Assembly (NCBI GenBank): GCA_023055355.1
Contig: JALJCS010000020.1
Coordinates: 5,501,001-5,565,000, forward strand
Source of the DNA: Agelaius tricolor
Taxonomy: Eukaryota > Chordata > Aves > Passeriformes > Icteridae
Length of the DNA stretch: 64,000 nucleotides
Direction: 5' to 3'
The position numbers were made by a program, and so were the translations under genes. Positions 33,101-45,303 of this stretch are shown one piece after another; position 1 is the stretch's first letter, and every line of letters starts with the position of its first letter. The notes under the pieces were generated by a model. The model worked only from the letters and a program-made list of their open reading frames with translations, was not told the DNA's origin and ran no database searches.

Positions 33101-36100
33101 CACCTTTTCATTTAAGTAATCTACAGTCTTTCTCCATTGTGCCACGTTATAAATTAGACACATGATAGGGACTGTGCTGAAAAAGTGTGGGAGCTGGGTT
33201 GAAAAAGTTATTCTGTTAATGGTGCTGATAGATTCAGGGTACTGAAAACAGGGTAAACCAAAAAGTGTTAGATACCCGTGGTTCTGACCTTCTTCACTGT
33301 ATAAAAGGACATTTCCTAATTTTCTGTCAACTGCTTACAGTAACACTGGGCATGTGGGCAATGTTACAGCAATGGGATATTTCTTACCTGCAGTAGTTGT
33401 GCTCTCCAAGCCCTCCCTCCCCATTGGGATATTTCACAGTATTGTAAGGATGCTCAAATGTCTCGTTCCAATAAAGACAAGGTTTCCCTGCATATTGGGA
33501 GGTCTGGTTCTGAGTGCCACGGTAGTCAGCCCCGTTGGCTGTGTAGCATTCTGGGAAGAAAGAGAAATGGAAAAGAAAGAATGTGTGTAGGTTTAGTGCT
33601 TGTTCTCTCCTCACCCTCCACCCCATAACCAACAGACCATGCTTCCTGCATTGTTTAGGCAACTAAAGATGCTGGCTAGGATTTAAACTTTCACTCAGTC
33701 AAACCTCTATTCAAGAGATTATGATGTCATTACTTTAATAAACAATGTATAAGACAGGTCTGATGAGAGGTTTACACAATTAACATGCATTTTTTGAATA
33801 ACACAATACTTTTTTACTTTTACTTGTGTTTTACTCATTTACTCATGACTCTGTGACTTGCTAATTTCCCAAAAATGAAATCATATGACATTATCAGTCT
33901 GCCACTGATCAGTCTGCCACCAAAATCTCATGCCACTTCAGCTAAAGTTGTGACTATCTGTACTTTACAAAGTGAAAGACTTTGTAAGCATGGATCTTAC
34001 CAACATTTATATTCTGATTTAGAAAAATTCTTACATATTGAATTGCCTTAGAAAGGGACCTCCTTCAACAGAGTACAATCACAATACTGTGATTTGCTAC
34101 TAAAGCATTTATGCTTTCAGATTAAAAAGTATAGGTCAGTATTGTTCTGCCTCACTCACTCATATTTTCTCCCACTTACATTTGTTTTCCTAGCCTCCTA
34201 ATACTCAGCAAGTTAGAAACCAAAGTAGAGAATGATTTCACTACATACATTAGCCCCTTCTCAGCTGAACTACAAATTTCCTGCTGCCTGGCTTTACTGG
34301 GCCTTGTTAATCACAGAATTGTGGAGTGGTTCAGGTTGAAAGGGACCTTAAAGATCATCCAGTTCCAACCCCCCTGCCACGGACATGGACACATTCACTG
34401 GACATCTTCTGATGAAATAAATATCCAAATGCATGAACAATTTCACTTTTGCTGAAATTGCCAAGCATTTTTGATTAAATTATGCAACATGAGTATGGCA
34501 GAGCATGGGAAGAAGTTGCCCAGCAAGGCTGTAGAATCTCCATCCCTGGAGATATTCCAAAGCCACCTGGACATGGTCCTGGACAACCTGCTTTAGGTGA
34601 CTGTGCTTGAGCACAGCAGTTGAACAATGTGACCTCCAGAGGTCACTTTCATCTCAGCCATTCTGTGATTATCTTCCAGGAAGAATGATTATAATTAGTT
34701 TACCATAAATAAGTCCATCCTGCTTATAATGAATAGTTGCTAACATTTATCATCCTTGCATTTATTTAAGAAGAGGATTAAAACATAACAGTCTGGGACA
34801 GAATTAAAACTGTTGCGTTACACTGCTGTAAACATTTCTTTGTACTGGGCAGCATTACTGGGGAAATTCATTGAAAATTAGCTTTCTGCTAACTATAGGG
34901 TGTGAAACCTCCTGTTTCATCTGATAGTGTTCTCTGTAGAAACCATATTGCAGCTGCAGAGATGTTCTACTGCCCTGAGGGAGTGGGAGAGTGCTCTGAA
35001 GTATGTGCTGATCTCAGGTGTCCCTCATGAAATCTAACTTACAAAACAAGTCTAGAAAGACCTGTGTGGCTGCAGTTGGAAGAGGGGAAAAAAACCCACC
35101 CACATTTTAATCCTGATATTAACAGTATACTGTTTTTGTATTTAGAACTACTGTAGAAGAAAGAAAAAATGGATTATTAAAACCATGCCTCTGAAATTAG
35201 TTTAGTCTGGGCTCACAAATATCAGAATGGTACAATTATAATAATTATTTCAGAGTTCTATAACACAGCAGATGAAAGACAATGGTTTTGTGCTTTCACT
35301 GCGCATTTTCATGCCTAGGCAAGTTTGGATTTCTATTAAATGAAATTTTGTTGCTGAAGGCACATAGAAGAGGTGTCTGCACAGCCATTAATATATTCTG
35401 CTATCGTCTGTGGACAGAAAGGTGTATAATTTAACAAAAACAAGCTTCAGGTCAATACTCCTCCTTACTGTAATTTACCTGCCTTAGCAAAACAGGTGGG
35501 CTGCATGCATTTGCTTAAAAATGCAAATCTGAGTTTCCAGCATTCAGGCCACCACAGATATTTGTGTAAACATGAAAAAAACCCACTTTAAGGTCATGAC
35601 TTTGTTGCATCTTTCTTCAATAGCTCTTTTACTTTGCAGTTAATATAAAAGCTTTTGTAGGTTATAGCTGAAAAATACAAGCTAATGCATTTTAGCAGAA
35701 AAGAGAAAAAAATGTAATCAAAATAGATAAAATGATAAGCAGCAAAAAGAATTTGTGAAAAGTGATAAGCACATCCAGAAAAGATATCTACATTAGCTTT
35801 ATGCTTTAATTTTTTTTCTTCTCACTCTTAATGAAAAGCAATATATACTTCCATCTACTCAGAAATGTAACGAATGCTACAACACCTGAATTCAGTCTGG
35901 CACACAAACTAAACTGAAGTTAACTTCAGTCCATTTCAGGATCTGCTAAGACTGGCCCATGCTTTAACTTGCAGTAGTGACTTACATTTTCATGTCAGCT
36001 TTTTTAAACTGATTTTCTTCAAACTTCACTGCACTTTAAGAAAAAAAAGGAAGAGTCAGAGCCCACCTATCTAGCCTACCTATCTCTCTTCATTCCTCTC

Positions 36101-39100
36101 AACTGCAGTTTTTGTTCCCCAGTCAATAGGTAGCTGTATCAGTGCCTCCTGTGTTCCTTTGTGCTGTCAAGAGATTTGGTGCCAATGTTTCAGCTGAGTT
36201 GTAACAAAGCTCCCCTGGCTTAGATGTGGATGTGGAAAGGGGAGGCAGTGAGATACCATGCAAAATCATTGATTAGCCCTGAAACACTGAAGTGAAAACT
36301 TGAAGTCATGGAATTTAGCAGCTGTTATCAAATGAAATACAAAACCTTTTGTGTTACAGGGAATTTGGATTTTCTTAAGGATTAATAACGATTTTGCCAT
36401 AGCATGGGAGTGCAATATTTTCAAATAAATATTGGCATTTAAAAAAATCAGGTCAATTGTCCTTGCTATGCTCCCTCCTGGCTTCTTGAGCACTTGCTCA
36501 CTGGCTAAGCATGGGAAAATGAGAAGTCCTTGATTTAGAGTAAGCACTACTTGGCAACAACTAAAAAATTCTTCTATTTGTCACACGCAGTGATTTCATC
36601 ATATTTTGCTGTGTAACAGCCAAGACAGTACCTTAGTGATTTCACCATGAAATTAATACTCTCAATGTGCTGAAGGTGCATGTTTTGTCTGCAGAAAGGC
36701 CACTGTTCTCTCTATTTCAAATCCAAGCCCTAAGATATTCTGGAGAACAGGAAGTTAGAACCTCCACCCTACTTTTTGTCTTGCACCACTGGTGCAATAA
36801 TTCTGTGAAAAGATGAGCTTAAAAAAAGGTCACCTGGATTTGTCTGCACAAAAATAATTCAGATGAGGTCATCTAAATTAAACACTCAGAAAAGACTGGA
36901 CTGTATGCTGTTGGTAAAACTTTTCAGTTTACTCAAATCACCTATTTCTCTTTGGTAGATTATGCAAAAGGGAGGGAGAAAATATTAAATCAACCAGCAA
37001 CAACCACCCCTGTGTTGTGGCACCCTTAGGTTGAGTGATACTCCCATCACACACTAGGGTATGAAGCCCCTCACTTGGAATGTACCATCAGAACTGTGAC
37101 TAAGAAAATTCATATGATTCTGTGAATTTCAGCAAGCCTTTATTCCTTAAAGTTCTGTAAGATTATGGAAAACTGTGACAGAACTTGTACCTGTATCCAA
37201 GTCCCAGTGGCAAGGACAGACCCTTGGGGACACTACAAGCCCCAAGAAGGTATCAGGTTGCCACTGTGTTTGATAGATTTGCCACATGGATTTTGTTCAG
37301 GCACACAAGGCTCAGACTATCCTGTCAGCTATAAACCTCTACTGAAACACTAGGGTTTCAGACAGGACAGCTGAAAGAAGAAAACTGTGACCACTCAAAG
37401 CTAGAAGTGTGTGACCTCATACTTCTAAGATCTTAGTCAGCTGGGTTTCAGACATAGTCTGAAGTAGAGGCTTGTGTCAAAACTGTGATTAGAATCAGTG
37501 TCCGTGATGATTTCACTCAATTAACTGCCTAATGACCCTGCTGCTTCTGCTGTGTCATGGGGATGTCTGTAAACAGAATTAATCAGAGATTAATCAGAGA
37601 TAATTAATCAGAGAACCTTTGCAGTGGTTCTAGTCACAAAAGGTTCCAACAGATGCTGTTCATGAGCCTTGATGAGAAAAGAGGGACAGCACTTTGTTGT
37701 CAGGGCTGTTTAGTTTTCAACACATCAGGTGCCATGGTTGACAGCAAGTAACTTTTTAAAATGAATGCTGAGGCTAGGTAAGCATGTACTGAGTGACAAC
37801 TGCTAGAACAAAAAAGCAGAAAACAAGACTAGGGATGTTGTCCACTGTAAGTGAATACTCAGTGTGTGATACAGGTTCACAATTAGTTTTATTAGAGCCA
37901 GATCAACATTTGGAAGATCAAACAGCAGCTGTTGTAGAAATTCTTTCCATCTGTGTCGGTTTCTTCTTCAATGTAGGGACCTTACAATGATCATTTTCCT
38001 TTGTTACTTTGGGACTGCATGGCTGCCTGCACTCCACATGGGCGCCACTTTAGGATCATTTGAAAAATTAAGGTAGTGCAGACTATAACAGCCTGATGTT
38101 TTATTGATGATAAATCACTGACATTTCAGAGTCTGCACTGGCTTCCAACGATTTTGTCAAAGACATCTATCTAGAGACACTACAAACTGCAGACTGAAGG
38201 GATGGAGGCTTCAGGATGGTTTCAATGACTTCTTAGAGTACTTTCCAAGTTTGAGGCCTGTACATAGCTTTTGAGACTGAAAATTCAGAATGACAAACTT
38301 CTTCCTATTCCACTGGAGAGGAAAAAAAACAAACCAAACCACTTTGTTTGCTTAATGTTTTCAAAGCTACTTGGAGCATTGAGCAGTGTCCAGAGAGACT
38401 GACAACAATTATCAACCTGAAACTGGCCTACCCAAGCCAGAAATTATCCTACCACCTACTGCCCAACAATAAGTAAGGTTTTCTTTTAAAGATCTGCAGA
38501 TTAATGAAAGATAAATGAAAGTGGCTACTATTTAAATCTTGGGTTTCATTACAGCATTGTAATTAAATGTAAGGTTGGACCAAAAATTAAGGGTTCCTTG
38601 AATTTACGTGGTTATAACTGCCTGCTCAGTTTTCACTTGTTTTTCCTACAGCCTTTTAGAAAAGTCAGAAAAATGCTTAAGCAGAATATAAGGGTATGAA
38701 ACCAAGGGTGCCAGGTCCGATAATGACTCAGTGTGGGTTGCCTGATGCATGTTCTTGCAGAGTATTCCAAGAATAATTTTAAGTCATTTCCATTCTATCT
38801 AAACTGTTCTAGCTCTTGCTGGAGATTGCAATTTAAGCACTCCTCCTTAAATGAAAGCACTGTATCTAGGTGCAGATGGCAACAGTTACAGGCACTAACC
38901 AGATGCTGCAGTCTCTAATTTGATTGAAAGGGTATAATTAGACAGCAGAAACACTTCAATGAGAAAGTAATGCACAGAGGAAAGGACAGAAACCACTTAA
39001 CTGATGCCAAGATACCCCGGCAGTGACAGAGGCAGGGGCCCACGGGTGGAAGGGGCAGAACACCACATCACCTTCTTCAAATGAGAACGTTTCTGTTTCC

Positions 39101-42100
39101 CTCGAGATTTGAATAGGGATTCTATTATCATAGGTTGCCACAGTTCTTCATGTGGGAACACTGATTAAAACCAGAAGAAGCTTCAGGAGATGAAAGACAC
39201 AAATATGGCTTCTGTGGTCATTATTAAAAATATTTTTAGCATTGCAATGGTTTTCTTTGAAGATGCAGTTTTATCGACTGAACCAAAAGTTAATTTGCAT
39301 ACTATCATATGAGTGGTCAGGAAAAAAAAAATCTCATTCCATATTATGATGCAAAATAAATGCTTTTGGGAAGTATAAGGCTGATTTAGATCTACCCAAG
39401 TAAAAAAATAGTGTACTATTTTTGCATTTCAATACTTTTCTATTCCAATTCATACTAATATAATACAACCACTCATCAAAACTGTCAGGCTTCTGTGCCT
39501 GTGCTGTAACAGTAAGAATCTCCCACAATAGAACAGTTGATACAAGCTAAAGAAAAACCATCATGAAAGAATTATCTTTGTTTCAAATAGCAATTTTCAA
39601 AATCCCTAGAAACAACTCCCCATTTCTTAAATTAGACAGTTAAGTTTTGATGTGATGCAATGAGGGCACTTGATTAGCTGATCATTTTTTCCTTTACAAT
39701 GTGGGGGCACTTCATATGTAGTTTAAGAATTGTATCTGCTCATTCTACATATCCATGCAAACACACACAAAGACATACACATTTAATTTTTTTAAGTCCT
39801 CAAATGCAATCATTTTTGCTAGTCAGAATTAGACACCTAATTAGCACTGGTCCAAGCCAGAGAGTAGCCACAGTGAATATCTGATTCTGCTTGAATTATG
39901 CCACCTGAAATTTGCTCAAACCTTGACTGAAGCATCTCTTGTAAAAATGCACATTCCTGGAAATGTACAGACATGCAGAGTTGATACTTGTGTTCCCTGG
40001 CAGCGTGTGAGCTGTCATATATGTGAACTTGCTATCCTTGTGAAATTTTGACTCTAATTGTCAAGCTAATCACTTTTCATCACTTTTTATTTGTTTAAAA
40101 AAAAAAATCTGTCTGGCCAGACCTTTTCTGGAATATGTTGGAGGCAGATGAGCTGGGTTATGAGCACAAGAGACAGTTCCCATTATTTCTAAGTGCATTC
40201 TGTCCCTTTTGTCTTTTTATTTGTACAATACAAACATGCTATATTAGCCAGAGCTTTGCAGCTGCTGGCTGGTCCTCAGCCACAAGATGCAAACACACTT
40301 GCTTGCCTTGTGATTCTTTATCACTGGAAGTAAGAATGTGTGATGTGACCCCATAAGAATTTCTGTTCCTTAATACACCCATTTGTTTTCTTTCTTTGTG
40401 AAGTTTTTAAACTGTTGTTCCCTTGTCAAGTGTGGCAGGGCTGAATCCCTTTGGCACTTCTATCAGGATGGGCCATAGCCACTGTGTGGATGAAGGGAGT
40501 GGTGAGTTGCACAACCATTATGGTGTGATATGACAAAAAATGAAAATTTTGCAGCTGGCAGCATGTAATCCCTGCCTCCCTCCTACTTCTTTGGCTCCAT
40601 CCTGCTTAAATCTATTCACATAACTCTGGATTTTGAGTTATGCTCTATGCATGTACAAGCACGATATGCTGAAATGTCTGACTATTTCATCCCCTATCTG
40701 CCTAGTTAGAAAGAAAAAAAAATTGCTTTTTAAAGTATTTTTATGAGGCTTGCCTATGGCATATCAAGTAGAACTGCTTCTCTGAATCACTAAGGCTTAG
40801 AGAGAATAAGATGACAAGAGATACCAGGTTTGTAAGAGAAGGCTGGAATAAAAGCTCAAAGGAAAGACTCAGCTGGGAAAAAAACCAAGGACATGGTGAC
40901 TCAGTATTGCTAAATGGAAAGAAAACAGAGAAAGGAAAAAGAGATTGATAATCACATACATTTCTGATGGGGAAATTAAATGAATGGTATAAATACAGAA
41001 ACTAGAAATTACAACTTATTGCACTGAGTATGTAAAATAACATTTGTTCACCAAAACTAACATTTGCTGAAGGCATTTCCATTTCTTTGGCCTCACCAAA
41101 TTCAAACAGTCCTTTAATGGTAGGTAATCTATCCACACACTTCTTATTTCTGATCCACTTGAGAAATTATGTATGGCTGATGTTTGAATGCACACATGCC
41201 AAGGTTTGAATGTAGAAATATCAGTGTTTGAGTGAATAGAAACTGTTGAACATCGCATGGCAAAGCAGAAACGTTACGTGGAAAGTACCATAGTACTATG
41301 TGCAAAAATGGTTGTTAATTCACTTTCATTTCTGACAACTGGAGTAATTTCTCATATAGTAATTCCTCAAGTTTTTCTCCTATCTTAGCAAGTGATGGTG
41401 ACACAGATTTTATTTTGACTGCACTTTACAATAAACTTATAAGGACACGCATTAAAAAACCAGAACAAGAAACAGGCATTAAAAACATACCATACAACAA
41501 ACTGCCTTCCAAAAGCAATAATAATGTTTGTCATTTCAGAATTCTGCTAGATTCAAGTGCAACCTGACACAGCTGATCCTGTTTCAGGTCTGTGGGATTC
41601 AGGGTCAAGACGAGGACCCTTGTGCAGACCAGGAACTCTGCAGATCCTGTACCTGCCATACAAATTACAAGCTGCTGTATTTGCACTGTTTGCAGGTTCT
41701 TGAGCAGAAGACACATGGGTGGCAATGCTTTCTAGATCCATTCTCCCTTGCTGCACCTTCATTTGGAGGCATTATATACTGTTCCCTCCTCCCCCTGCCC
41801 CAGCTGCTTGTGCTCAGGCATTTCTGTCCTCTTTAACAGCCCAACATTCATGCTGGGCCATATCCTCCACTTGCTGTCACACAGCCCTCTGTGAGAGACA
41901 TGGTTACACATGGAGGGTTCTGTTCAGAAATCTTACAAGCATTCTTCAACCTAAGCAAAGGAAGGAGTATCCACTGTGTGCACCAAGCACGTCCTAATGG
42001 TGCTGGGAAAAGACTCTTAGATATGGTCCTGTCTAGGCAGCTCTCTAAATGCTTATCTGAAAATACTCTCATGTTTTACTTCTGAGAAGAAGTAAAATGT

Positions 42101-43069
42101 ACCAGAACTTTTTTTTTGTAAAAGATTTTTTAGTCCCTGCAAATCACTGTGCAAGTATTTTCCGTTTCTAATTAGTTGCGTCTACAAAAACTTGATGAGC
42201 AAGTATGTGTTCAAAAAGGAGAGCAAATTCTACTTTGTTAGAAGAAACAGCAATCAAGAATACACGAAATGTATCCAGAAGGACCACACATCTGATGGCT
42301 GCGACCATCTGGAACTGCCACTTCTGATCTTGCAAAGCATGGCCAATGTTTACCAGAGGAGAACCATAGTACTTGAAATCATTAGCAACAACTAAAACGA
42401 GGACAAAAGGGTGCCGAGAAACTTTTGAGTGAAAAATCCCCTTAGGAAGTGAAGCTTCAGGCTTCTAAATGGTGAGAGGAGCCCAGGCTTGGCCGGCAGC
42501 TGGGGCAGCACTGCGGGCAGGCGGGATGGGATGCTCACCCTTCAAGCTCTGGCTCTGCTGCCCCAGCGTTTTCCCCAGTGACACAAACAATCGCACGCCC
42601 CTCTCCCTTTAAATGCCTCCATTCCGCAGATCGAACCGCTTTTATAGAGAAACGTGCTGCTCTTCTTTCTCTTACATCACGCTTTTACAGGAGATCCCGA
42701 GCTCCCACTTCAGCACGCACAGGGAGAGCCTCAAATACCCCGGGACTCCAGGCAGAAACACCCGCTGGGTGCTCGCACGAGCAGCTTCGAGCCCGGCACG
42801 GCTCTGCCGAGCAGGAAGGGACGTCGTCAAGACCTCCAAGAGGCGCTGCCGGCCGGCAGAGCCCTTCCGCGGGGGAGCCCTCTCTCTCGGGGAGAGCCTG
42901 CCCCGCTCGCTCGCCGCTCAGCCCGGCCAGGAGCTCGGGGAGCAGCCCCGATCGCGCCCCCCTCCCGGCTCCCCGCGGAGCGGCACTCACCGGACAGGAC
43001 GGGCTCCCGGCAGCAGCTCAGCGCCAGCCCGGAGAAGGCCAGGACGGCGGCGAGGGCGGGAGGCTCCAT
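21016..43069 (-). CDS. KREMEN1: KREMEN1, kringle/WSC/CUB receptor for Dickkopf (complete, nine exons)
   Basis: Exons in coding order are 43069-42991, 33550-33388, 30529-30438, 25817-25693, 25259-25106, 24298-23966, 23340-23182, 22009-21925 and 21178-21016. They total 1353 nt, 450 aa plus TGA, with every phase consistent. Domains: signal peptide about 1-20; kringle about 28-110; WSC about 114-205; CUB about 209-315; one transmembrane helix about 371-391; and a short cytoplasmic tail with the conserved GEIWSIFYQPSTSISIFKKK block. Family knowledge: KREMEN1 binds DKK1 and LRP5/6 at the plasma membrane, promotes LRP6 internalisation and so inhibits Wnt signalling. Human KREMEN1 is about 473 aa; the difference is mostly a missing juxtamembrane stretch before the helix. 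KREMEN2 is the paralogue, but the residue-level match favours KREMEN1. Confidence 0.96.
21925..22009 (-). CDS. KREMEN1: KREMEN1 exon 8: transmembrane helix
   Basis: The acceptor TCTTTTGCAG is followed by EWTIYSLAALLILSATAIIA and KILLHVTM, with donor ATGAG|GTGAGT in phase 2. The hydrophobic helix and the KILLHVT motif are conserved with human. Confidence 0.94.
22044..22823 (-). other. Unexplained 259-codon open frame in KREMEN1 intron 7
   Basis: An ATG at 22823, directly preceded in frame by TGA, opens 259 codons ending with TGA at 22044, between KREMEN1 exons 7 and 8. The peptide (MLVASLLSQLTKASSVIQRG at its start) has many Cys and Trp and resembles no family I recognise. Its length is unusual for non-coding sequence of this composition. 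No splice or polyadenylation context is evident. It may be chance or a decayed retroelement. Confidence 0.15.
23182..23340 (-). CDS. KREMEN1: KREMEN1 exon 7: extracellular stalk
   Basis: After TGTTTTCAG the exon reads AVKDNVHQNK, NEQANLSINAARSSKILYV and TTSPSHPTSSMP. The donor chosen, CCTG|GTAATG, keeps phase 1 with the next exon. In human about 18 further juxtamembrane residues follow here, so an alternative donor or a missed small exon is possible. Confidence 0.85.
23966..24298 (-). CDS. KREMEN1: KREMEN1 exon 6: CUB domain
   Basis: The acceptor TTTTCACAG leads into TLIGACGGNYTSATAVIYSP, then the CUB core (VCYWTIQVPGASQIHFTF, DMVELLDGYTYHVLARF) and QGFAIRYRG, with donor AGAG|GTAAGA. The exon is 333 nt. 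Confidence 0.96.
25106..25259 (-). CDS. KREMEN1: KREMEN1 exon 5: WSC domain, second part
   Basis: The exon starts FAGMESGYACFCGNNPDYWR and ends GDGRVILFD plus one base at GACA|GTAAGT. It completes the WSC fold (CNSVCFGDHTQPCGG). The residue pattern is nearly that of human. Confidence 0.95.
25693..25817 (-). CDS. KREMEN1: KREMEN1 exon 4: WSC domain, first part
   Basis: The exon begins after CTTGCCAG, completes the Met of MPGNLGCYKDHG, and continues through LTIQTCISSCRSQQFK with donor AAG|GTGATT. These are the first WSC cysteines. Confidence 0.95.
30438..30529 (-). CDS. KREMEN1: KREMEN1 exon 3: kringle, second part
   Basis: After CTCTTTCAG the exon reads NPDGDVSPWCYIAEHEDG and ends in YCEIPSCR, closing the kringle disulfides. 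The donor is AGAA|GTAAGA in phase 1. It was too short for a simple open-frame search and was found by homology. Confidence 0.95.
30971..31024. repeat. Near-perfect 24-bp inverted repeat with a 6-nt loop
   Basis: The left arm is 30971-30994, the loop TTTCAG is 30995-31000 and the right arm is 31001-31024. The arms pair over 24 positions with one mismatch (read as G:U in one RNA strand). It lies in KREMEN1 intron 2, just outside exon 3. It could be a hairpin-forming RNA, a tiny palindromic element or a replication-slippage product. Confidence 0.8.
33388..33550 (-). CDS. KREMEN1: KREMEN1 exon 2: kringle, first part
   Basis: The acceptor CTTCCCAG is followed by a split Glu codon, then CYTANGADYRGTQNQTS and NGEGGLGEHNYCR. 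The donor is CTGCAG|GTAAGA. It holds the first kringle cysteines and an N-linked sequon in WNETF. The match to human KREMEN1 is very close. Confidence 0.96.
34309..34405 (-). mobile_element. CR1 3'-end fragment, minus orientation
   Basis: The stretch begins AATCACAGAATTGTGGAGTG and continues GGTTGAAAGGGACCTTAAAG and ATCATCCAGTTCCAACCCCC, the hallmark of a reversed avian CR1 3' end. It is truncated after about 95 bp and lies in KREMEN1 intron 1. Confidence 0.9.
34511..34674 (+). mobile_element. CR1 3'-end fragment, plus orientation
   Basis: The fragment runs GTTGCCCAGCAAGGCTGTAG, ATCTCCATCCCTGGAGATAT, CCACCTGGACATGGTCCTGG and GACCTCCAGAGGTCACTTTC, ending in CCATTCTGTGATTATC. That is the CR1 tail in forward orientation, about 100 bp from an inverted CR1 fragment. 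Confidence 0.85.
37577..37614. repeat. Short TTAATCAGAGA tandem repeat
   Basis: About three copies of TTAATCAGAGA or a close variant stand in a row in KREMEN1 intron 1. No function is inferred. Confidence 0.7.
42991..43069 (-). CDS. KREMEN1: KREMEN1 exon 1: signal peptide
   Basis: The ATG at 43069-43067 opens MEPPALAAVLAFSGLALSCC, a typical short signal peptide, and the exon ends TCCG|GTGAGT in phase 1. The GC-rich CpG context and the exact phase match to the kringle exon support it. The signal peptide itself is poorly conserved with human. Confidence 0.85.
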
Positions 43070-43894
43070 AGGCAGCGGCCGCCGGGCCGCGCCGCGCTCG
43101 CAGGCGGCAGCCCCGGCTCTCCGGGGGTGGCAGGCGGCCGGGAAGAGCGCAAAGTGCGGGAAGCGGAGGCCCTACAGCATGTGTCCTGTAAGTGCGCCCC
43201 GGCGAGGTGCCGAGTGGCAGATGAGGGATCCTATTACCAGCCATGTGACAGGAAAGGATAGAGACCGACATCCCAACCTGCTGCGGCGCGGGACCGCAGG
43301 GCTGCCGCTTCCACTTCTGACACCGACACGTTCGGGCTGGTGCTGTTCGCCCCGGGGCAGCGCTTTGGCCCCGCGGAGCCCTCCTCGCTAGCCGGGACGC
43401 CTCACTACAAACATACACACACAAACACACAGACTCCTCCATCCCAGCAGCGACCCAAGGCTCGCTCTCGTCACTCCCCTCGTACCCAGTGTCCCGCGGA
43501 AGAGGTCGGGCAAGAGCCCGTCAGCCCCGTGGCCTGGCGCGGCCGGCCGCTGCCCCTGCCCCGCTGGGCTCCCCCTGAGGGTGTCGGAGGCGATGGGCGA
43601 GCGCAGGTGCAGCCCGGCTCTCCTCTCCTTGAAGCCGCGAAGGCACGGACGGACACGGCACAGGGAGAGAACGCTGCAAACTTTCTGAGGGACGCGGGCG
43701 GCGAGGTGCCAGCGCCGCACGCTGCGATTTGGGGCGTCGTTCTAAAAGTGGAAAGGCACCAGCCGCCCCACAGCCCGGGGAGCGCTGGCAGAAAGCAGCG
43801 CGGCTGCTGAAGCCGCCGCGTCCCCCGTAGGCCGCGTCCCGAGGCGGGCGGAGCTGAGGCCGGGCGGGGGCCGCTGTCCCGGCCGCGGGTGGCA

Positions 43895-44105
43895 GGGACA
43901 ACCGCACAGACAGAATACAGACAGCCACACAAACAGGAACACACAGCCGCACAGACACCCACACGGACGGGAACACACAGCCACAGGAGCCCACCACGCC
44001 CAGGGACCCGGGGCATTGGCGGGCGGGCACGGGCACGGGGACGTGAGGGGGCACCCACGCCTACAGCGCAGCACGCCCAGAGCGACAAACACAAACACAG
44101 CGGCC
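43895..44105. repeat. Degenerate CACA-rich repeat upstream of KREMEN1
   Basis: Irregular repetition of GGAACACACAGCC, CACAGACA and CACACGGACG style words lies inside the CpG island, 0.8-1.0 kb upstream of the KREMEN1 start. Units are too irregular to fix a period by eye. Confidence 0.5.
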
Positions 44106-44159
44106 AGCAGCTCCCGACCGAAAGTGGCATCGTTGCTTTCTGAAAATGCACGTGCAGAA

Positions 44160-45303
44160 AGATAGGGTTTGGATTTGTGGTTTGTTTGGTTTGAGTTTTT
44201 GTTTGTTTGTTTTCATCTACCTGATGATCCCAAAGGACAAAGTGTCAGAGTGGTAATGTCCAGCAAATCGTCTAAACTTTTACAAAGTCCTTACTTGGCC
44301 TGTGAGACATTTTAGTAATGGTAGAACAGCTTTGCTAAGAACCAACCACACTAAAAAACCCCCCACGCTAACAGTTAAAAAAGCATTTAAAAAGTTGCTT
44401 TGTCAGGAACAGAAATAGGGCAAACATCCTTTGTGCAAGGTACATCCTTGTACCCCCTTAACAACACTGCTGTGTAATCAAATAGCAACCCATACAGGCA
44501 GAGAACAATTTGTCATTCTGAAGGGGAACAATCAAAATACAGTTTGTAGGCCTTAACTATTGTATCAATACACAGTGTGGATGCATCTCACTTTTAGCAT
44601 ACAGAAACCTCCTGCCATATAAAGCTGTAAGGTTGATTTTGAGGGGGAAAATATGCTAACATTTCTTTTGGCCTTTGTGACACATATAGAAAGCAAAAAA
44701 CGGTCTTCATACAGTAGCATGGCTTTACACATAAATTTTAATATCACGGCATAATATGCCGCATTCTTATTTCTTTGAGCTGAATTCATTGTGAATGTAG
44801 CATTTTTGAGTGATGAAATACTGAAAAACAATATCAGTGTTCTGTTAGCTTGGCACTGTGCTTTTTTTTTCTTTTTTGTGACAGGTTCAGAAGTATTTAG
44901 TTCTTCCTCACACATACAGTCTTCTTTCCAAGGGCTGGAACCCGATGTTGTTTCCGTTCACTCAATTTCGATTCCATTTTATCTGCCATTCTATTACTTG
45001 TGAACACTGGAGCAGAGAAGGATTAAAAATTTGTAACAGTTGCTAACAAAGTTCAGAAAATTAACCATATCTCCATTTCAATCCACCAGTATTCCTGGCA
45101 AAACCCTTTTCATTCACTATGCTGCCCTCTTTCTCCACTAGTTTCACATACAGTTCAGTGTTTATACATCAGTTGCACTTCTTTTTAACCTGTAGCACAC
45201 TAGCAGTTTGTTGCCAGTGGTCATCACTAAATTATTATTTAAAAAGTCATAGCAGTTGCTATTTCTTTAAGAGGTTCATTTGTGTTTTCAGTTCAGTCAA
45301 GGC
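44160..45303 (-). other. Region between SUSD2 stop and KREMEN1 CpG island
   Basis: This is AT-rich sequence presumably holding the SUSD2 3'UTR. I saw no clear AATAAA on the minus strand; TTTAAT (minus ATTAAA) near 44,738 is a weak candidate. No coding exon was recognised. Confidence 0.4.

Larger units (their letters stand above)
42480..44150 (-). promoter_or_regulatory. KREMEN1: CpG island spanning KREMEN1 promoter and exon 1
   Basis: Sequence here turns abruptly GC- and CpG-rich against AT-rich flanks and contains the KREMEN1 start codon. No TATA box was convincing, as expected of a CpG-island promoter. The many open frames in both strands here (up to about 245 codons) are by-products of low stop-codon density. 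CA-rich stretches occur at 43408-43432 and about 43895-44100. Confidence 0.8.

Noticed and set aside
41528..41836. 102-codon plus-strand open frame in KREMEN1 intron 1
   Set aside because: It has no recognisable domain, lies antisense to KREMEN1, and overlaps equally open frames on the other strand.
42578..44151. Many long open frames on both strands around 42.6-44.2 kb
   Set aside because: They overlap each other in a CpG island where stop codons are rare; only the 79-nt KREMEN1 exon 1 is supported by phase and homology.
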